Assembly (NCBI RefSeq): GCF_022026395.1
Contig: NZ_CP041767.1
Coordinates: 4,000,501-4,064,500, forward strand
Length of the DNA: 64,000 nt
Direction of reading: 5' to 3'
Source: Brevibacillus brevis
Lineage (GTDB): Bacteria; Bacillota; Bacilli; Brevibacillales; Brevibacillaceae
Shown here piece by piece: positions 57,101 through 64,000 of this stretch. The notes below the pieces were generated by a model that made no database searches, had not been told where the DNA came from, and saw nothing but the letters and a program-made list of their open reading frames with translations. The position numbers were made by a program, and so were the translations under genes. Each line of letters begins with the position of its first letter. Position 1 is the first letter of the stretch.

Positions 57101-60100
57101 TCTCCAGGCACATAGCCGTCGCCGCCAAGTCCAAAGCTTTCGCATCGTCCCTTGCTGGAAGCAAATTTTCCCTGTCCGAGCATCAAATATTTATTCGGGT
57201 GAATGGAAACATTGACACCACCCGCAATTGCAGCCTCGCATTCACCGCGCAGCAAGCTTTGGCAGGCAAAATGGATGCCCGTTAGCGAGGAGGAACACAT
57301 GGTATCAACAGCTACGCTAGGACCATGGAAATTAAAGAAATAAGAAACACGGTTCGCTACAGATGAGAAGCTTCCACCAAGGGCCATTGGTCTGCCCATC
57401 AAGGTTTCTTGTGCACCATACAGTTGATACTCTTCATACATGATGCCCACATAAACACCGACATTACCGCCAAGTCCGAACCCTTTAGACGATCCGAGAG
57501 ATTCGCGGGTATAGCCTGCATCCTCTAAGGTTTCATACACACACTCCAGGAATAAACGTTCCTGCGGGTCCATGATTTCTGCTTCCAGAGGCGAAATGTT
57601 GAAGAACAGCGGATCGAATTGATCAACACCATCGATGAATCCGCCCCATTTGCTATAGGTTTTCCCCCGTTTGTTCTTATCCTCATCAAAATACAAACTG
57701 TGGTTCCAGCGGTCTTTGGGGATCTCCGTAATGCAATCCTTGCCATCGCGCAAATTGTTCCAAAACTCTTGCGTATTCCGCGCTTTCGGATAACGTCCAG
57801 AAACCCCAATGATCGCAACATCCAAAGCTCCTTTGGCTGGTTGGGTTTCCTTCTGTGTCGAAATGAACCGCGAGCCTTTGCGACTGCTTCCGCGCTGGCT
57901 GTTCCTTTGCCTTTTCGACGTGTTCTCTTCTTTTGTCACGGATGCTGTTTCTCTGGTAACAACTGTTTCCTGCTGTTCTGTAAGGCCCAAGATTTCAATG
58001 AATTTGTCTCGATAGGAGTCCAAGAAATAACCAATTATTTCGTGAATCGTTTGATACTCAAAAAATAACGTTTTCGGCAGCGAGCCAAAGCTTTTCTCTA
58101 ATTGGTTGGTTAATTTCATGGATAGAATCGAATCAATTCCGTATGTCTCCATCGAGGCATCTTCTTCGATTCGATTCACAGGCAGTTGCAGCACCTCGGC
58201 AAATTCCTTTTTCACAAAATGAGTCGCTTTCTCGCGGAGCACATTTTGTTCTACAGTGGCGGTCGCTTGTTTTTCTTTTTTCTCTTCCCTGGTTGGTGTG
58301 ATCGATGCCACTGGCTGCATCTGTTTTACCAGCATCTCTTCAAATTCTTCAAGTAAATAGGACGCAAGCTGCTGTAGCGTCGGACACTCCACGAATACAT
58401 TAGGAATCAGCCCAATGTGATATTGCTGATTAAGCTTGTTGGCGAATTCAGTCAGTAGAACCTGATTAAATCCGAGTTCAGACAGCTCCACTCTGACATC
58501 AATATCCGTGGTAGGAACCTGTAGCAGATCCGACACGGTTTGCATCAAAGCAAATTCCACTTTTTGCAACAGATTGCTCGTATCCGCTGTTTCCGAAGCT
58601 TCCAATCGAACAGGAGCATGCTTCGATTGAGAACGGTTGACTGGTGTTTGCAAAACCAGTGTTTGCTTGAGCTTCGCCAGATCGCCTTCCATCACCATGA
58701 CCTGAGCTTTTCCAGAGGCTAAGCCTTGGTACATAGCTCCAATACCCGTCGAAGTCTGCATAGCGACTACTCCCCTGCTATGCTCCAGCATGTCACCGGC
58801 CTCTGCGCCAGCCTGCATTCCGCCCTCTTTCCACAATGGCCAGTTCATGGACAACGTCTGTCCGTGACGTTGCTGTAACGCAACCAAACCATTACGATAG
58901 TGGGCAAATCCGTCCATAAAGGCGTTGGCGCACGCATAGTCAGCTTGACCGATATTCCCCAAGCTGCCAGCCACCGAGGAAAACAGCACCAGGAAATCCA
59001 GTTCTACATCTTTGCTGGCTTCATCCAGATTGATGAGACCCGTAACCTTCGGATGGAGAACCGTTTGGACCTCCTCCCTGTTTTTTCTGAGGATATAGCT
59101 GTCACGAAGCACGCCAGCACTATGAATAATGCCATGTAGTCGACCATAGTCCTGTTGAATCGTGCGGATCAACTCTGCCATTTCCTGTTTCTGCGTCACA
59201 TCAACTTGGCGGTATTCAACACTTGCTCCCGATTCTTTCAATTCCTGAAGTTTGCCTTGCTTCTCTTGATCCAATGGGGAACGTCCTGTCAGAATCAAAT
59301 TCGCCTGTTGAACCTTCTGTACAATTTCGTTGGCAAAAAGATAACCCAGTCCGCCTGCCCCGCCAGTGATGAGATAAACCCCACCGTGTTTCCACGGAAT
59401 GCTCGTCTCTTGTGGAGCATCGAGTTCTACCCACTCAGCTACATATCGCTTTCCAGATTGATATCGAATCTGAACATCCAATGGGCAGCGTACATTCTCC
59501 TTTATTTTTTCAGCGATCCCGAATTCGTCGTCGCCCGATTCTATCTCGATTACCTGTCCAATCAGGCTGGGATTCTCCAAGTTTGCCGTTTTCAGCAAAC
59601 CAGAGAAAGCGGTGAAAGACGGTAGCTCCGCTTGCAAGGGAACGACAATCTGAACCAATACCTTGCCGCGTACTTTTTGCTTGAAAATCCCTTGAATTTC
59701 CTCAACTACCTGCGTCGTATAATCAATGAAACGCTCGGCAACGCCTTTTTGCGTGGATCGCAAAGGAATGCAATGAACGCCATTCAAGCTGGCCTGGAGA
59801 TTGTTCCAAGAATCGTGCTCCGGTTCTACCATCATCACGACTCGCTGTGTATAGTCAGGGGCTTCGGCCTTGCTCGCAACCGCTAGTTCCTTCCACTCTG
59901 GATGAACCAGCAGTGCTCCGAGCTTGCCTTTGGAATCCATCGTCGCTACTTCGCCTTCCAGCACTCGTGCCGAGAAGCCTTGCATACGTACGCAAACCGT
60001 TCCTTGATCGTCACACAAATCAATATCCACTTTCTGTACCTTGTCTCCCGAGCTATTGGCGCTAGCCTGTCGAATCCATACCCACATCCGTGAGGAAGTC

Positions 60101-63100
60101 TGGCTAAAAACGCTCAGCTTCTCCAGTGCAAAAGGCAGGATTGGCTTCAGATTCGCTGTATCGCCTGTGCCAAGCAATAATCCGATAGAGGATTGTAAGG
60201 CCGAATCCAGCATGCTCGGATGCAAGACGAATTCTCCTTGCGTCTCGGCAACTTTGGAAGGCATGGCTAGCTTGGCCAATACTTGCCCCTCTCCCACGTA
60301 CACATGCTCAATTCCTTGCTGAGCTGGCCCATAGACAAGTCCCATTGTTTGAAAGGCGTCATAACACTCACTTGCATGAAGCGTGCGATAACTGCATTGG
60401 GCTTTGATCGCATCGAGATTATGCGTGGGTGCAGCAGTGATCCCTGCAAACACCACACCCCCTTGACTGTGTACCACCGATTCGGCCTGTTCGTCCTGCG
60501 GTTCGCTGTATATTTCATAGCGAAGGTCGCCGTTATCCTCAGGATAGATGCCGATGTGTACCTCAACAGGCGTATCTTCCACCACAATCGGTTGCGCCCA
60601 TACTACATTTTTCAGCTCCATCACGTATTGCTCGTCTTCCAACGCTCCTGCTGCTAGATCCGCAGCAGCTCGAGCCATCTCAAGATAAGCAACCCCAGGC
60701 AGGATTCTCTTTCCTTTTACAACATGATCCGATAAAAAGAATTCCTGACCATCAAAAGTAGAGCTGAATCTTTGCTCACGGAGATCTGAAGTATTTTGAT
60801 GCAGCAAAGGATGCAGGGAAGCAGTCAGACCAGGCGCACCTTTTATGTGAGTGGACGGCTGTGTCTTCGGTTTGGGCAGCCAGTAATTCTCTCTGGCAAA
60901 AGGATAGGCAGGCAAGCTGATCCGACGAGGCTTGATTTCGTCATAGAGCTTATTCCAGTCCATATTCAAGCCCTTCACCCAGAAATCGAGAAGCTTGGAG
61001 AATTTTTTGCGTTGCATCCATTTCTCAATTGCTTCTTGTAATTCCTCATCGCCTGCGAAGATGTCTGTTGTTTCTCTGCTGCGCTTTACCTGACCACGAT
61101 AGAGGTCGGCAATGCTGTCATCACCTGCAAGAAAGCTTTGCAACTTCTCTACCATCTCTGAAAGCGAACTCGCCATCAGGGCTAGGCGTTCTTCCATCGC
61201 CTCGCGTCCCACTTGGAGCGTATACGCAATATCAGCAAGGTCCACATCTGTAAATGCTTGCTCCTCAATCGACGCTAACAGTCTCTGCACTTGTTCAACG
61301 AGACGCTCCTTATTCTTCGCCGACAGGACGATGATCGCCGGATTTTGCGGACTGACCGTGATCGTCGGGCGTTCCTTGACCGCAGGAATATATTCCTCAA
61401 TCACAACATGTGCATTGGACCCACCTGCACCAAAAGAAGAAATCCCGGCAATTCGCGGGAATTCTCTCTTTTCGCCGTTCACTTCAATAAGCGGCCGCTT
61501 CCATTCAGCCAAGTCCTGCTGAACGACAAAAGGTGTTTTCGAAAACGGAATATTCGGATTCAACTCTTGCGCATGCAGGCTTGGAACCAGCTGTTGATGC
61601 TTCATTTGCAGCAAAATTTTTGCCACTCCTGCGATTCCAGCCGCCGCTTCCAAGTGACCAATATTGGATTTAACGGAGCCAATCGCACAAAATCCTGTAT
61701 CCTGCGTATCCTTGCGGAAGGCCTGGATGAGACCCGTAATTTCAATCGGATCACCCAGCTCCGTGCCTGTTCCGTGCGCTTCGATATAGCTAACGGTTTT
61801 GGCATGAACACCTGCCTTATCCAGCGCCTGGCGAATCAGCTCTCCTTGAGCAGTTGGATTCGGTACGGTATAGCCATTGGTTTTTCCGCCGTGATTCACG
61901 CTGGTACCACGAATCAATCCGTAGATATGGTCGCCATCCGCAATTGCTTTTGACAGTGGTTTGAGCAGTACTGTACCTACTCCTTCTCCCGGTACAAAAC
62001 CGTTTCCGCCTTGCCCAAAGCTTTTGCATTGTCCATCTACGGAAAGCATATGCAGCGCTGACAAAAAGACATAGCTGGAAGGATGCAGATACAGGTTGAC
62101 TCCGCCGGCAATCGCCAGTTCACAATCCCCGTTATACAGATGCTCGCATGCTTCATGAATCGCCGTAAGCGAAGCGGAGCACATCGTATCAATCGGCATA
62201 CTCGGACCTTGGAGGTTGAGGAAATAGGAAACACGATTCGTCAGTGAGCTAAACGAGGTGTGCGGGTAAATCAATTCACCCTGCTTCCATAAATCAGGTC
62301 CATACAAGCTGAACCCTGTTTTGGTAATCCCTCCAAACACTCCAACCCGTCGATTGTACTTTTCCGCAAGCTGTTGTCTCGTATAGCCAGCATCCTCCAG
62401 CACTTCCCAGCAAGACTCCATAAATAACCGTTCTTGCGGATCGAAATGCATCGCTTCCCACGGAGACATATTGAAAAAGAGCGGGTCGAATTCAGCGAAT
62501 CCGTCTACAAAGCCGCCCCATTTGCCGTAGCTTTTTCCTTCTGCCACAGCTTTGTCTGGATCAGGCTCGAAAAAGTCATCCAGTGACCAGCGCTCTTCCG
62601 GAATTTCTGTAATGCAATCCTTTCCAGACTTCAGATTCTCCCAATACTCGTTCAGTGATCGCGCTTTTGGATAACGTCCGCTCATGCCGATAATGGCAAT
62701 CGGCTCCCGCGCTATCTGCTTTCCTGATTGCACGGCTGTACTGCGAATCGGTTCATGGCTGGCTGTATCACGTTCGTTACGCACCAGTGGTGTTGAAGTT
62801 CCGCGATTGGCCGCACCCTGACGATCAAGCCCCGTCCACTTCATGCATTCCTGCCTATGATCAGCGACGAGATAATCTGCAAGGGTGTCAAGAGTCTGAT
62901 ATTCATACAAAATGGTCTTGGACAATTCGCTAAAAACATCCCCCAGCTTTTTATTCAGCTGGATCACCATAATCGAATCGATTCCGTATGTCTCGAACGG
63001 TTCATCGACAGCGATTTTACCTGCTCCCAGTCTGGTCTCTTGTCCGAACATCACCTTTAGCTGATAGAGCGTTTTCTCTTTTAACACGCCTGCATCGACT

Positions 63101-63999
63101 GACAGCTTCGCATCGTGCACCGGTGTGGAATCGAGCTGTGACACGACAGAAGTACCAAGCAACTGATCCTTGAGTGTTGGCAGATTGCCTTCGATAACCA
63201 GCATCTGCACAGTGCCGGAAGCCACCCCTTGATACAGCGCCTGTATGCCGCTTGCAGTCGGCATCGCGATCATGCCCCTACCCTCCATGATCTTCTCTGT
63301 CGCTTCATCAACACGCATACCGCCCTCTTTCCACAGCGGCCAGTTGATGCAGAGTGTTTGACCTTGTCGTTCGCCTGCTTTCACCAAACCATGACGATAC
63401 TTGGCGTATTGATCCATAAAGGCATTGGCAGCAGCGTAATCAGCTTGCCCCGCATTACCAAAGCATCCCACGCCAGAGGAGAAGAGAATAAAGAAGTCAA
63501 GTGCCATATCCTTGCTTGCCTCATCGAGATGCATCAGTCCAGTAACTTTTGGCGCCAGCACTTGTTCCAGTTCATCCGCTGTTTTTCTCATGATAAAACT
63601 GTCGCGAATGACTCCCGCACTATGAATAATGCCTGTGAGACTGCCAAACTCTTGCTTGATGGCTTGGAATAAGTCTTCTACCGCCTGCTTTTGTGTGATA
63701 TCAGCCCGACGATATTGAATATTGGCTCCCAGTGTCTTCCATTCATTGCATAAGGCTGTCTTTTCTTCATCCAAAGAAGAACGACCCGTGATAATTACTG
63801 TCGCTCCCTTCGTTTGCTGGGTGATTTCCTTGGCAAAAATCAAGCCTAATCCGCCCGCACCGCCCGTAATCAGATAAACCCCATCATCTTTCCAGACATG
63901 CTCCGCTTGCCCAGAAGCTTTCATTTCTGTCCAGCCGCTCACCCATCGCTTGCCATCCTGATAACGAATGTGCTTACTTTTCTCATCGTTGCTGTTTTG
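48175..63999 (-). CDS. Trans-AT PKS, N-terminus cut by window edge: KR-ACP-KS-DH-KR-ACP*-ACP-KS-DH-KR-ACP-KS-KR-ACP-KS0
   Basis: At least 5270 residues in window; the frame is open to the right edge, where IRYQDGKRW matches internal repeats. No AT domain. Positions from 63942: KR (27-230, QADYAAANAF); ACP (YGIDSIMV, ~322); KS (414-850, DTMCSAS); DH (1042-1330, HVVKGKRILP, DSALQ); KR (~1524-1730); ACP-like with GFNQ, serine lost (~1824); ACP (YGIDSILS, ~1938); KS (2037-2480); DH (2668-2950); KR (~3157-3360); ACP (YGIDSIMV, ~3452); KS (3554-3997); KR (~4399-4620, TGGTRGLG); ACP (YGIDSVLL, ~4706); KS (4794-5200, DTACSSA but EANGSGS for EAHGTGT, so non-elongating). The last KS0 works with the DH-ACP of the next protein, a dehydrating bimodule. 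Confidence 0.94.
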   Translation of the reverse strand, partial: QNSNDEKSKHIRYQDGKRWVSGWTEMKASGQAEHVWKDDGVYLITGGAGGLGLIFAKEITQQTKGATVIITGRSSLDEEKTALCNEWKTLGANIQYRRADITQKQAVEDLFQAIKQEFGSLTGIIHSAGVIRDSFIMRKTADELEQVLAPKVTGLMHLDEASKDMALDFFILFSSGVGCFGNAGQADYAAANAFMDQYAKYRHGLVKAGERQGQTLCINWPLWKEGGMRVDEATEKIMEGRGMIAMPTASGIQALYQGVASGTVQMLVIEGNLPTLKDQLLGTSVVSQLDSTPVHDAKLSVDAGVLKEKTLYQLKVMFGQETRLGAGKIAVDEPFETYGIDSIMVIQLNKKLGDVFSELSKTILYEYQTLDTLADYLVADHRQECMKWTGLDRQGAANRGTSTPLVRNERDTASHEPIRSTAVQSGKQIAREPIAIIGMSGRYPKARSLNEYWENLKSGKDCITEIPEERWSLDDFFEPDPDKAVAEGKSYGKWGGFVDGFAEFDPLFFNMSPWEAMHFDPQERLFMESCWEVLEDAGYTRQQLAEKYNRRVGVFGGITKTGFSLYGPDLWKQGELIYPHTSFSSLTNRVSYFLNLQGPSMPIDTMCSASLTAIHEACEHLYNGDCELAIAGGVNLYLHPSSYVFLSALHMLSVDGQCKSFGQGGNGFVPGEGVGTVLLKPLSKAIADGDHIYGLIRGTSVNHGGKTNGYTVPNPTAQGELIRQALDKAGVHAKTVSYIEAHGTGTELGDPIEITGLIQAFRKDTQDTGFCAIGSVKSNIGHLEAAAGIAGVAKILLQMKHQQLVPSLHAQELNPNIPFSKTPFVVQQDLAEWKRPLIEVNGEKREFPRIAGISSFGAGGSNAHVVIEEYIPAVKERPTITVSPQNPAIIVLSAKNKERLVEQVQRLLASIEEQAFTDVDLADIAYTLQVGREAMEERLALMASSLSEMVEKLQSFLAGDDSIADLYRGQVKRSRETTDIFAGDEELQEAIEKWMQRKKFSKLLDFWVKGLNMDWNKLYDEIKPRRISLPAYPFARENYWLPKPKTQPSTHIKGAPGLTASLHPLLHQNTSDLREQRFSSTFDGQEFFLSDHVVKGKRILPGVAYLEMARAAADLAAGALEDEQYVMELKNVVWAQPIVVEDTPVEVHIGIYPEDNGDLRYEIYSEPQDEQAESVVHSQGGVVFAGITAAPTHNLDAIKAQCSYRTLHASECYDAFQTMGLVYGPAQQGIEHVYVGEGQVLAKLAMPSKVAETQGEFVLHPSMLDSALQSSIGLLLGTGDTANLKPILPFALEKLSVFSQTSSRMWVWIRQASANSSGDKVQKVDIDLCDDQGTVCVRMQGFSARVLEGEVATMDSKGKLGALLVHPEWKELAVASKAEAPDYTQRVVMMVEPEHDSWNNLQASLNGVHCIPLRSTQKGVAERFIDYTTQVVEEIQGIFKQKVRGKVLVQIVVPLQAELPSFTAFSGLLKTANLENPSLIGQVIEIESGDDEFGIAEKIKENVRCPLDVQIRYQSGKRYVAEWVELDAPQETSIPWKHGGVYLITGGAGGLGYLFANEIVQKVQQANLILTGRSPLDQEKQGKLQELKESGASVEYRQVDVTQKQEMAELIRTIQQDYGRLHGIIHSAGVLRDSYILRKNREEVQTVLHPKVTGLINLDEASKDVELDFLVLFSSVAGSLGNIGQADYACANAFMDGFAHYRNGLVALQQRHGQTLSMNWPLWKEGGMQAGAEAGDMLEHSRGVVAMQTSTGIGAMYQGLASGKAQVMVMEGDLAKLKQTLVLQTPVNRSQSKHAPVRLEASETADTSNLLQKVEFALMQTVSDLLQVPTTDIDVRVELSELGFNQVLLTEFANKLNQQYHIGLIPNVFVECPTLQQLASYLLEEFEEMLVKQMQPVASITPTREEKKEKQATATVEQNVLREKATHFVKKEFAEVLQLPVNRIEEDASMETYGIDSILSMKLTNQLEKSFGSLPKTLFFEYQTIHEIIGYFLDSYRDKFIEILGLTEQQETVVTRETASVTKEENTSKRQRNSQRGSSRKGSRFISTQKETQPAKGALDVAIIGVSGRYPKARNTQEFWNNLRDGKDCITEIPKDRWNHSLYFDEDKNKRGKTYSKWGGFIDGVDQFDPLFFNISPLEAEIMDPQERLFLECVYETLEDAGYTRESLGSSKGFGLGGNVGVYVGIMYEEYQLYGAQETLMGRPMALGGSFSSVANRVSYFFNFHGPSVAVDTMCSSSLTGIHFACQSLLRGECEAAIAGGVNVSIHPNKYLMLGQGKFASSKGRCESFGLGGDGYVPGEGVGAVLLKPLAKAIADGDQIYGVIKGSAINHGGKTNGYTVPNPNAQASVIGRALKEAGIDPRTISYLEAHGTGTSLGDPIEIAGLTKAFQAYTTDKQFCSIGSAKSNIGHCESAAGIAGITKILLQLKYGQLAPSLHAEVLNPNIDFSATPFVVQQELAEWKRPVIDGQEFPRRSGVSSFGAGGSNAHIVLEEYIPDHEKRPAIHVSHANPAIILLSAKNESQLHEQAQRLLAAIKDQSISDLDLADIAYTLQIGREAMEERLAVMAGSIQELQEKLTQFVDGQESITDVFRGQVKGNKKTIAVFEADEDLQKAIDAWISKRKYAKLLDLWVSGGVVDWHKLYGEKKPRRISLPTYPFARERYWIPQMDTQFAREVAATSEGTLFLHPLIQKNTSELLEQRYSSTFRGQEFFLADHVVNGQQLLPGVAYLEMARAAIDQSAGALKAGQNGLTLKNMVWAKPIAVDDQPVDVHIGLQLEDSGEIGYRIYSEHTGNEAKEIVHSQGSAVFHTVAETPALDLAMLQDACSHSILSGSQCYEFYKAMGMQYGPALQGIVEVHKGTDRVLAKLSLPFAVLGTEEQFVLHPSMMDSALQAAIGLFIGADDKSLANNFDTLKPILPFALDELEIFSPCTRQMWAYIRYSDGSNASDHVQKLDIDLCDEQGNVLVRMKRFSSRKLDGKAADFEATEGQGMLMVHPCWKEQAVLQETETPAYAQHIVMMVEGFAASLASISAQMNEVRLIPLQSQQEDIADRFEAYASQVFLEIQSLFQQKILGKVLVQVVVPDKAEQSYLSGLSGLLKTAQQENPNLIGQFIEINPGERAAEIASKLQENACHPMDDRIRYQEGKRYVLGWCETKPLHDEVTIPWKDQGTYLITGGAGGLGVIFAREIANQAKRATLILTGRSPLREDKQAMLHEWEKSGARVVYRQVDVTDKQEVIQLIQSIQQEFGGLHGIIHSAGVVRDNFILKKTTEEWDQVIAPKVAGLTNLDEASKDQPLDFFVLFSSIAGSAGNSGQADYACANAFMDGYAKDRNERVQAKQRQGQTVSINWPLWKEGGMQVDEAVEEMVKQRLGMIALHTATGIRAFYEAVASRKDQVMVMEGDLQRLHAAVVGRQKTTEQEVKASTVIQPASHHLPKEKAIYYFKKLVSSVIKLPIDRIEADALLEKYGIDSIMVMQLTNELEKTFGSLSKTLFFEYQTIEEIAKYFLAAHGDQMMSILGMDEKEAPTASPVKRSSVAQTMVAATAKPIIHNRRSRGNVLKETTSETKPANDALDIAIIGVSGRYPKARNMSEFWRNLRDGKDCVTEIPEERWDHSLFFDADKKKQGKTYSKWGGFLDGVDQFDPLFFNITPREAEIMDPQERLFLECVYETLEDAGYTRESLGATPGMGLGGNVGVYVGVMYEEYQLYGAQETMLGRPMALAGSPASIANRVSYFCNFHGPSMAVDTMCSSSLTTIHLACQSLQQGECEAAIAGGVNISIHPNKYLMLGQGKFASSKGRCESFGIGGDGYVPGEGVGAVLLKPLAKAIADGDQIYGVIKGTAVNHGGKTNGYNVPSPNAQARVIGRAFQKAGIDPRTISYLEAHGTGTSLGDPIEITGLTKAFQVYTNDKQFCAIGSAKSNIGHCESAAGIAGVTKVLLQLKHGQLAPSLHAEVLNPNIDFSVTPFVVQQELAEWKRPVIDGREVPRRAGVSSFGAGGSNAHVVIEEYIPKMQEQATIMASPQNPALILLSAKNEDQLQQRVQRLLEYIAEQGLSDADLAEMAYTLQVGREPMEERLAVIAGSMMELEEKLKQFIGRQKDIEDLYHGQVKRHKDTLAIFAADDDMPQMIDSWMNKGKYSKLLDVWVKGLNIDWSSLYGERKPRRISLPTYPFSREAYWVPGGHTSFTGAASRSTYEQIAVQPDMRILKKQWKACPAMPTKAAHRTIGIFTTDETKHLAIQLSNHFAKCEILELNELESRFHQDETEWKNYDGIIDLIGCGRQHPDSLAWIPWLQQLIENGHKEGLTLLGVTKGLESFQNDSVNLTGASRVGVYRMLQSEYKHLQSRHVDLEPLADGEELAQQIAAEFLIDAQETEVCYRAGERYRAYLQEERVADSQEPAFVFPENHVLLITGGTRGLGYLCAKHFVERHGVKKLVLTGRESLPPREQWGAYETQSTSAAKKIRAVQALEKQDVQVEVLSVSLTDEEAWQQHLRELKQTMGPIGGVIHCAGFSDDQNPAFIRKTTDGIQQVLQPKVAGLHALYELCKDEPLQFFVLFSSVSAIIPSLAAGQSDYALANAYMDFFAAAHADFCPIVSIQWPSWKETGIGAVTTKAYQQTGLVHITDEQGLRLLDHILLKKIGPVVFPAAINEELWEPQQLMQHKKQEAPVVNLSPHRPPAGKPTQSSVGLEKTAQKRLIELFAKELKIDPARLEIDKEFPDYGIDSVLLAQVMNEISKWLGKDLDPTILYEYPTIETLAEWLTSNHGDSISDELTLTSPEMSDHPKSQPIRRETKKSQMVSSQAPPYNQANPSDIAVVGLSCRFPGARNVDEYWKLLAEGRSAIGAVPKERWGYENSYHAGLLDNITAFDPAYFLIAKEDAKAMDPQALLVLEESLHLWHQAGYTSNDIKGRAVGVYIGARSNHRPSEERLHQTQNPIMTVGQNYLATNISQYFDLRGPSMVIDTACSSALVGMNMAIHSLRSGEIEAAIVGGVNVLNGDEAHRMFHQRGILSEEPVFHIFDRRAGGLVLGEGVGMVLLKTVEQALADGDEIHAVIKGVAVNNDGRTAGPATPNLQAQKEVMQSALAKAGVNPEQISYIEANGSGSEVTDLLELKAIQSVYRSSRMAACGLGSIKPNIGHPLCAEGIASLIKVVLMLKHQQLVPFLSGQEPMTHFHMESTPFYFQRQLSEWNDSPRIAAINCFADGGTNANVVLQSWEEAVSRPNKRHSIAPPTLNRFDVYREEAGRPTKTLTYVSQKPNHTTSIWKRQIVEG
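51950..53280 (-). repeat. KS-coding repeat, copy B (pair with 56480-57830)
   Basis: The two KS-coding blocks in the same gene are near-identical in protein and roughly 85% alike in the DNA compared by eye. They share a perfect 29-base run at 52583-52611 and 57131-57159. Both KS begin with the same GVSGRYPKARN and carry the insertion GLGGNVGVYVG. Confidence 0.75.
56480..57830 (-). repeat. KS-coding repeat, copy A
   Basis: Counterpart of 51950-53280, about 4.55 kb upstream in the gene. Suggests duplication of a KS-DH-KR-ACP unit, or gene conversion between modules. Confidence 0.75.
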
Positions 64000-64000
64000 T

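Noticed and set aside
29447-63999. AT or thioesterase domain hidden in the PKS proteins
   Set aside because: No GHSxG-type AT or TE active-site motif was found between KS and ACP domains or at any C-terminus.
1-64000. CRISPR, insertion sequences, tRNA or rRNA genes
   Set aside because: No regular short repeats with spacers, transposase motifs or RNA gene patterns were seen; the repeats present are PKS domain copies.

Overview
The window looks like the chromosome of a Gram-positive, spore-forming Bacillales bacterium of the Brevibacillus/Paenibacillus type. The grounds are moderate GC, strong AGGAGG-type ribosome binding sites, frequent GTG/TTG starts, sigma-A promoters, and protein families such as a sigma-54 activator, DUF3238 and a MutS2 paralogue. 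No rRNA, tRNA, CRISPR array, transposase or phage gene was seen. The genus is an inference.

Left part (1-18.8 kb), ordinary chromosome in short transcription units: a 5'-truncated sigma-54-dependent activator; a kinase-like phosphotransferase; a cysteine-rich winged-helix regulator divergent from murB and an A-type Fe-S carrier gene; a Bcr/CflA-type MFS exporter; a MutS2-like ATPase without its Smr nuclease domain; a candidate structured small RNA with its own promoter and terminator; a macro-domain protein; two small overlapping genes, one interrupted by a nonsense codon; a flavin amine oxidase; a GNAT acetyltransferase; a DUF3238 protein; a P-loop kinase; a large FAD oxidoreductase whose upstream promoter carries a LexA-like box; gltS and hutG (glutamate symporter, formimidoylglutamase) with a divergent LysR regulator; and a tiny membrane protein.

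Right part (18.9-64 kb), one leftward-reading natural-product locus. Three giant trans-acyltransferase polyketide synthase (PKS) proteins, the first cut by the right window edge, are followed by a nonribosomal peptide synthetase (NRPS), an AsnB-type amidotransferase, a condensation-superfamily acyltransferase and a cytochrome P450. No AT domain exists in any module, so acyl units must be loaded by a separate AT encoded outside the window. Inferred assembly order: (KR-ACP) / KS-DH-KR-ACP*-ACP / KS-DH-KR-ACP / KS-KR-ACP / KS0 | DH-ACP / KS-[ACP*]-DH-KR-(remnant C-MT)-ACP / KS-DH(D to E)-KR-ACP* | C-MT-ACP / KS0-OMT-ACP-ACP / KS-PCP / C-A(Ser)-NMT-PCP-C*. Asterisks mark domains lacking a key residue; vertical bars mark protein boundaries inside a module (some other protein boundaries, between whole modules, are not marked). 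The genes are tightly packed, with start sites 8-10 nt after good Shine-Dalgarno sequences and probable translational coupling.

Predicted chemistry: a partly unsaturated, C-methylated and O-methylated polyketide ends in a beta-keto unit, is joined to N-methylserine, and is released without a thioesterase, then possibly amidated, acylated and oxidised. The product cannot be named from the sequence. The most unusual points are three carrier-like domains without the phosphopantetheine serine, a deleted methyltransferase domain, and a terminal condensation domain without the HHxxxDG motif.
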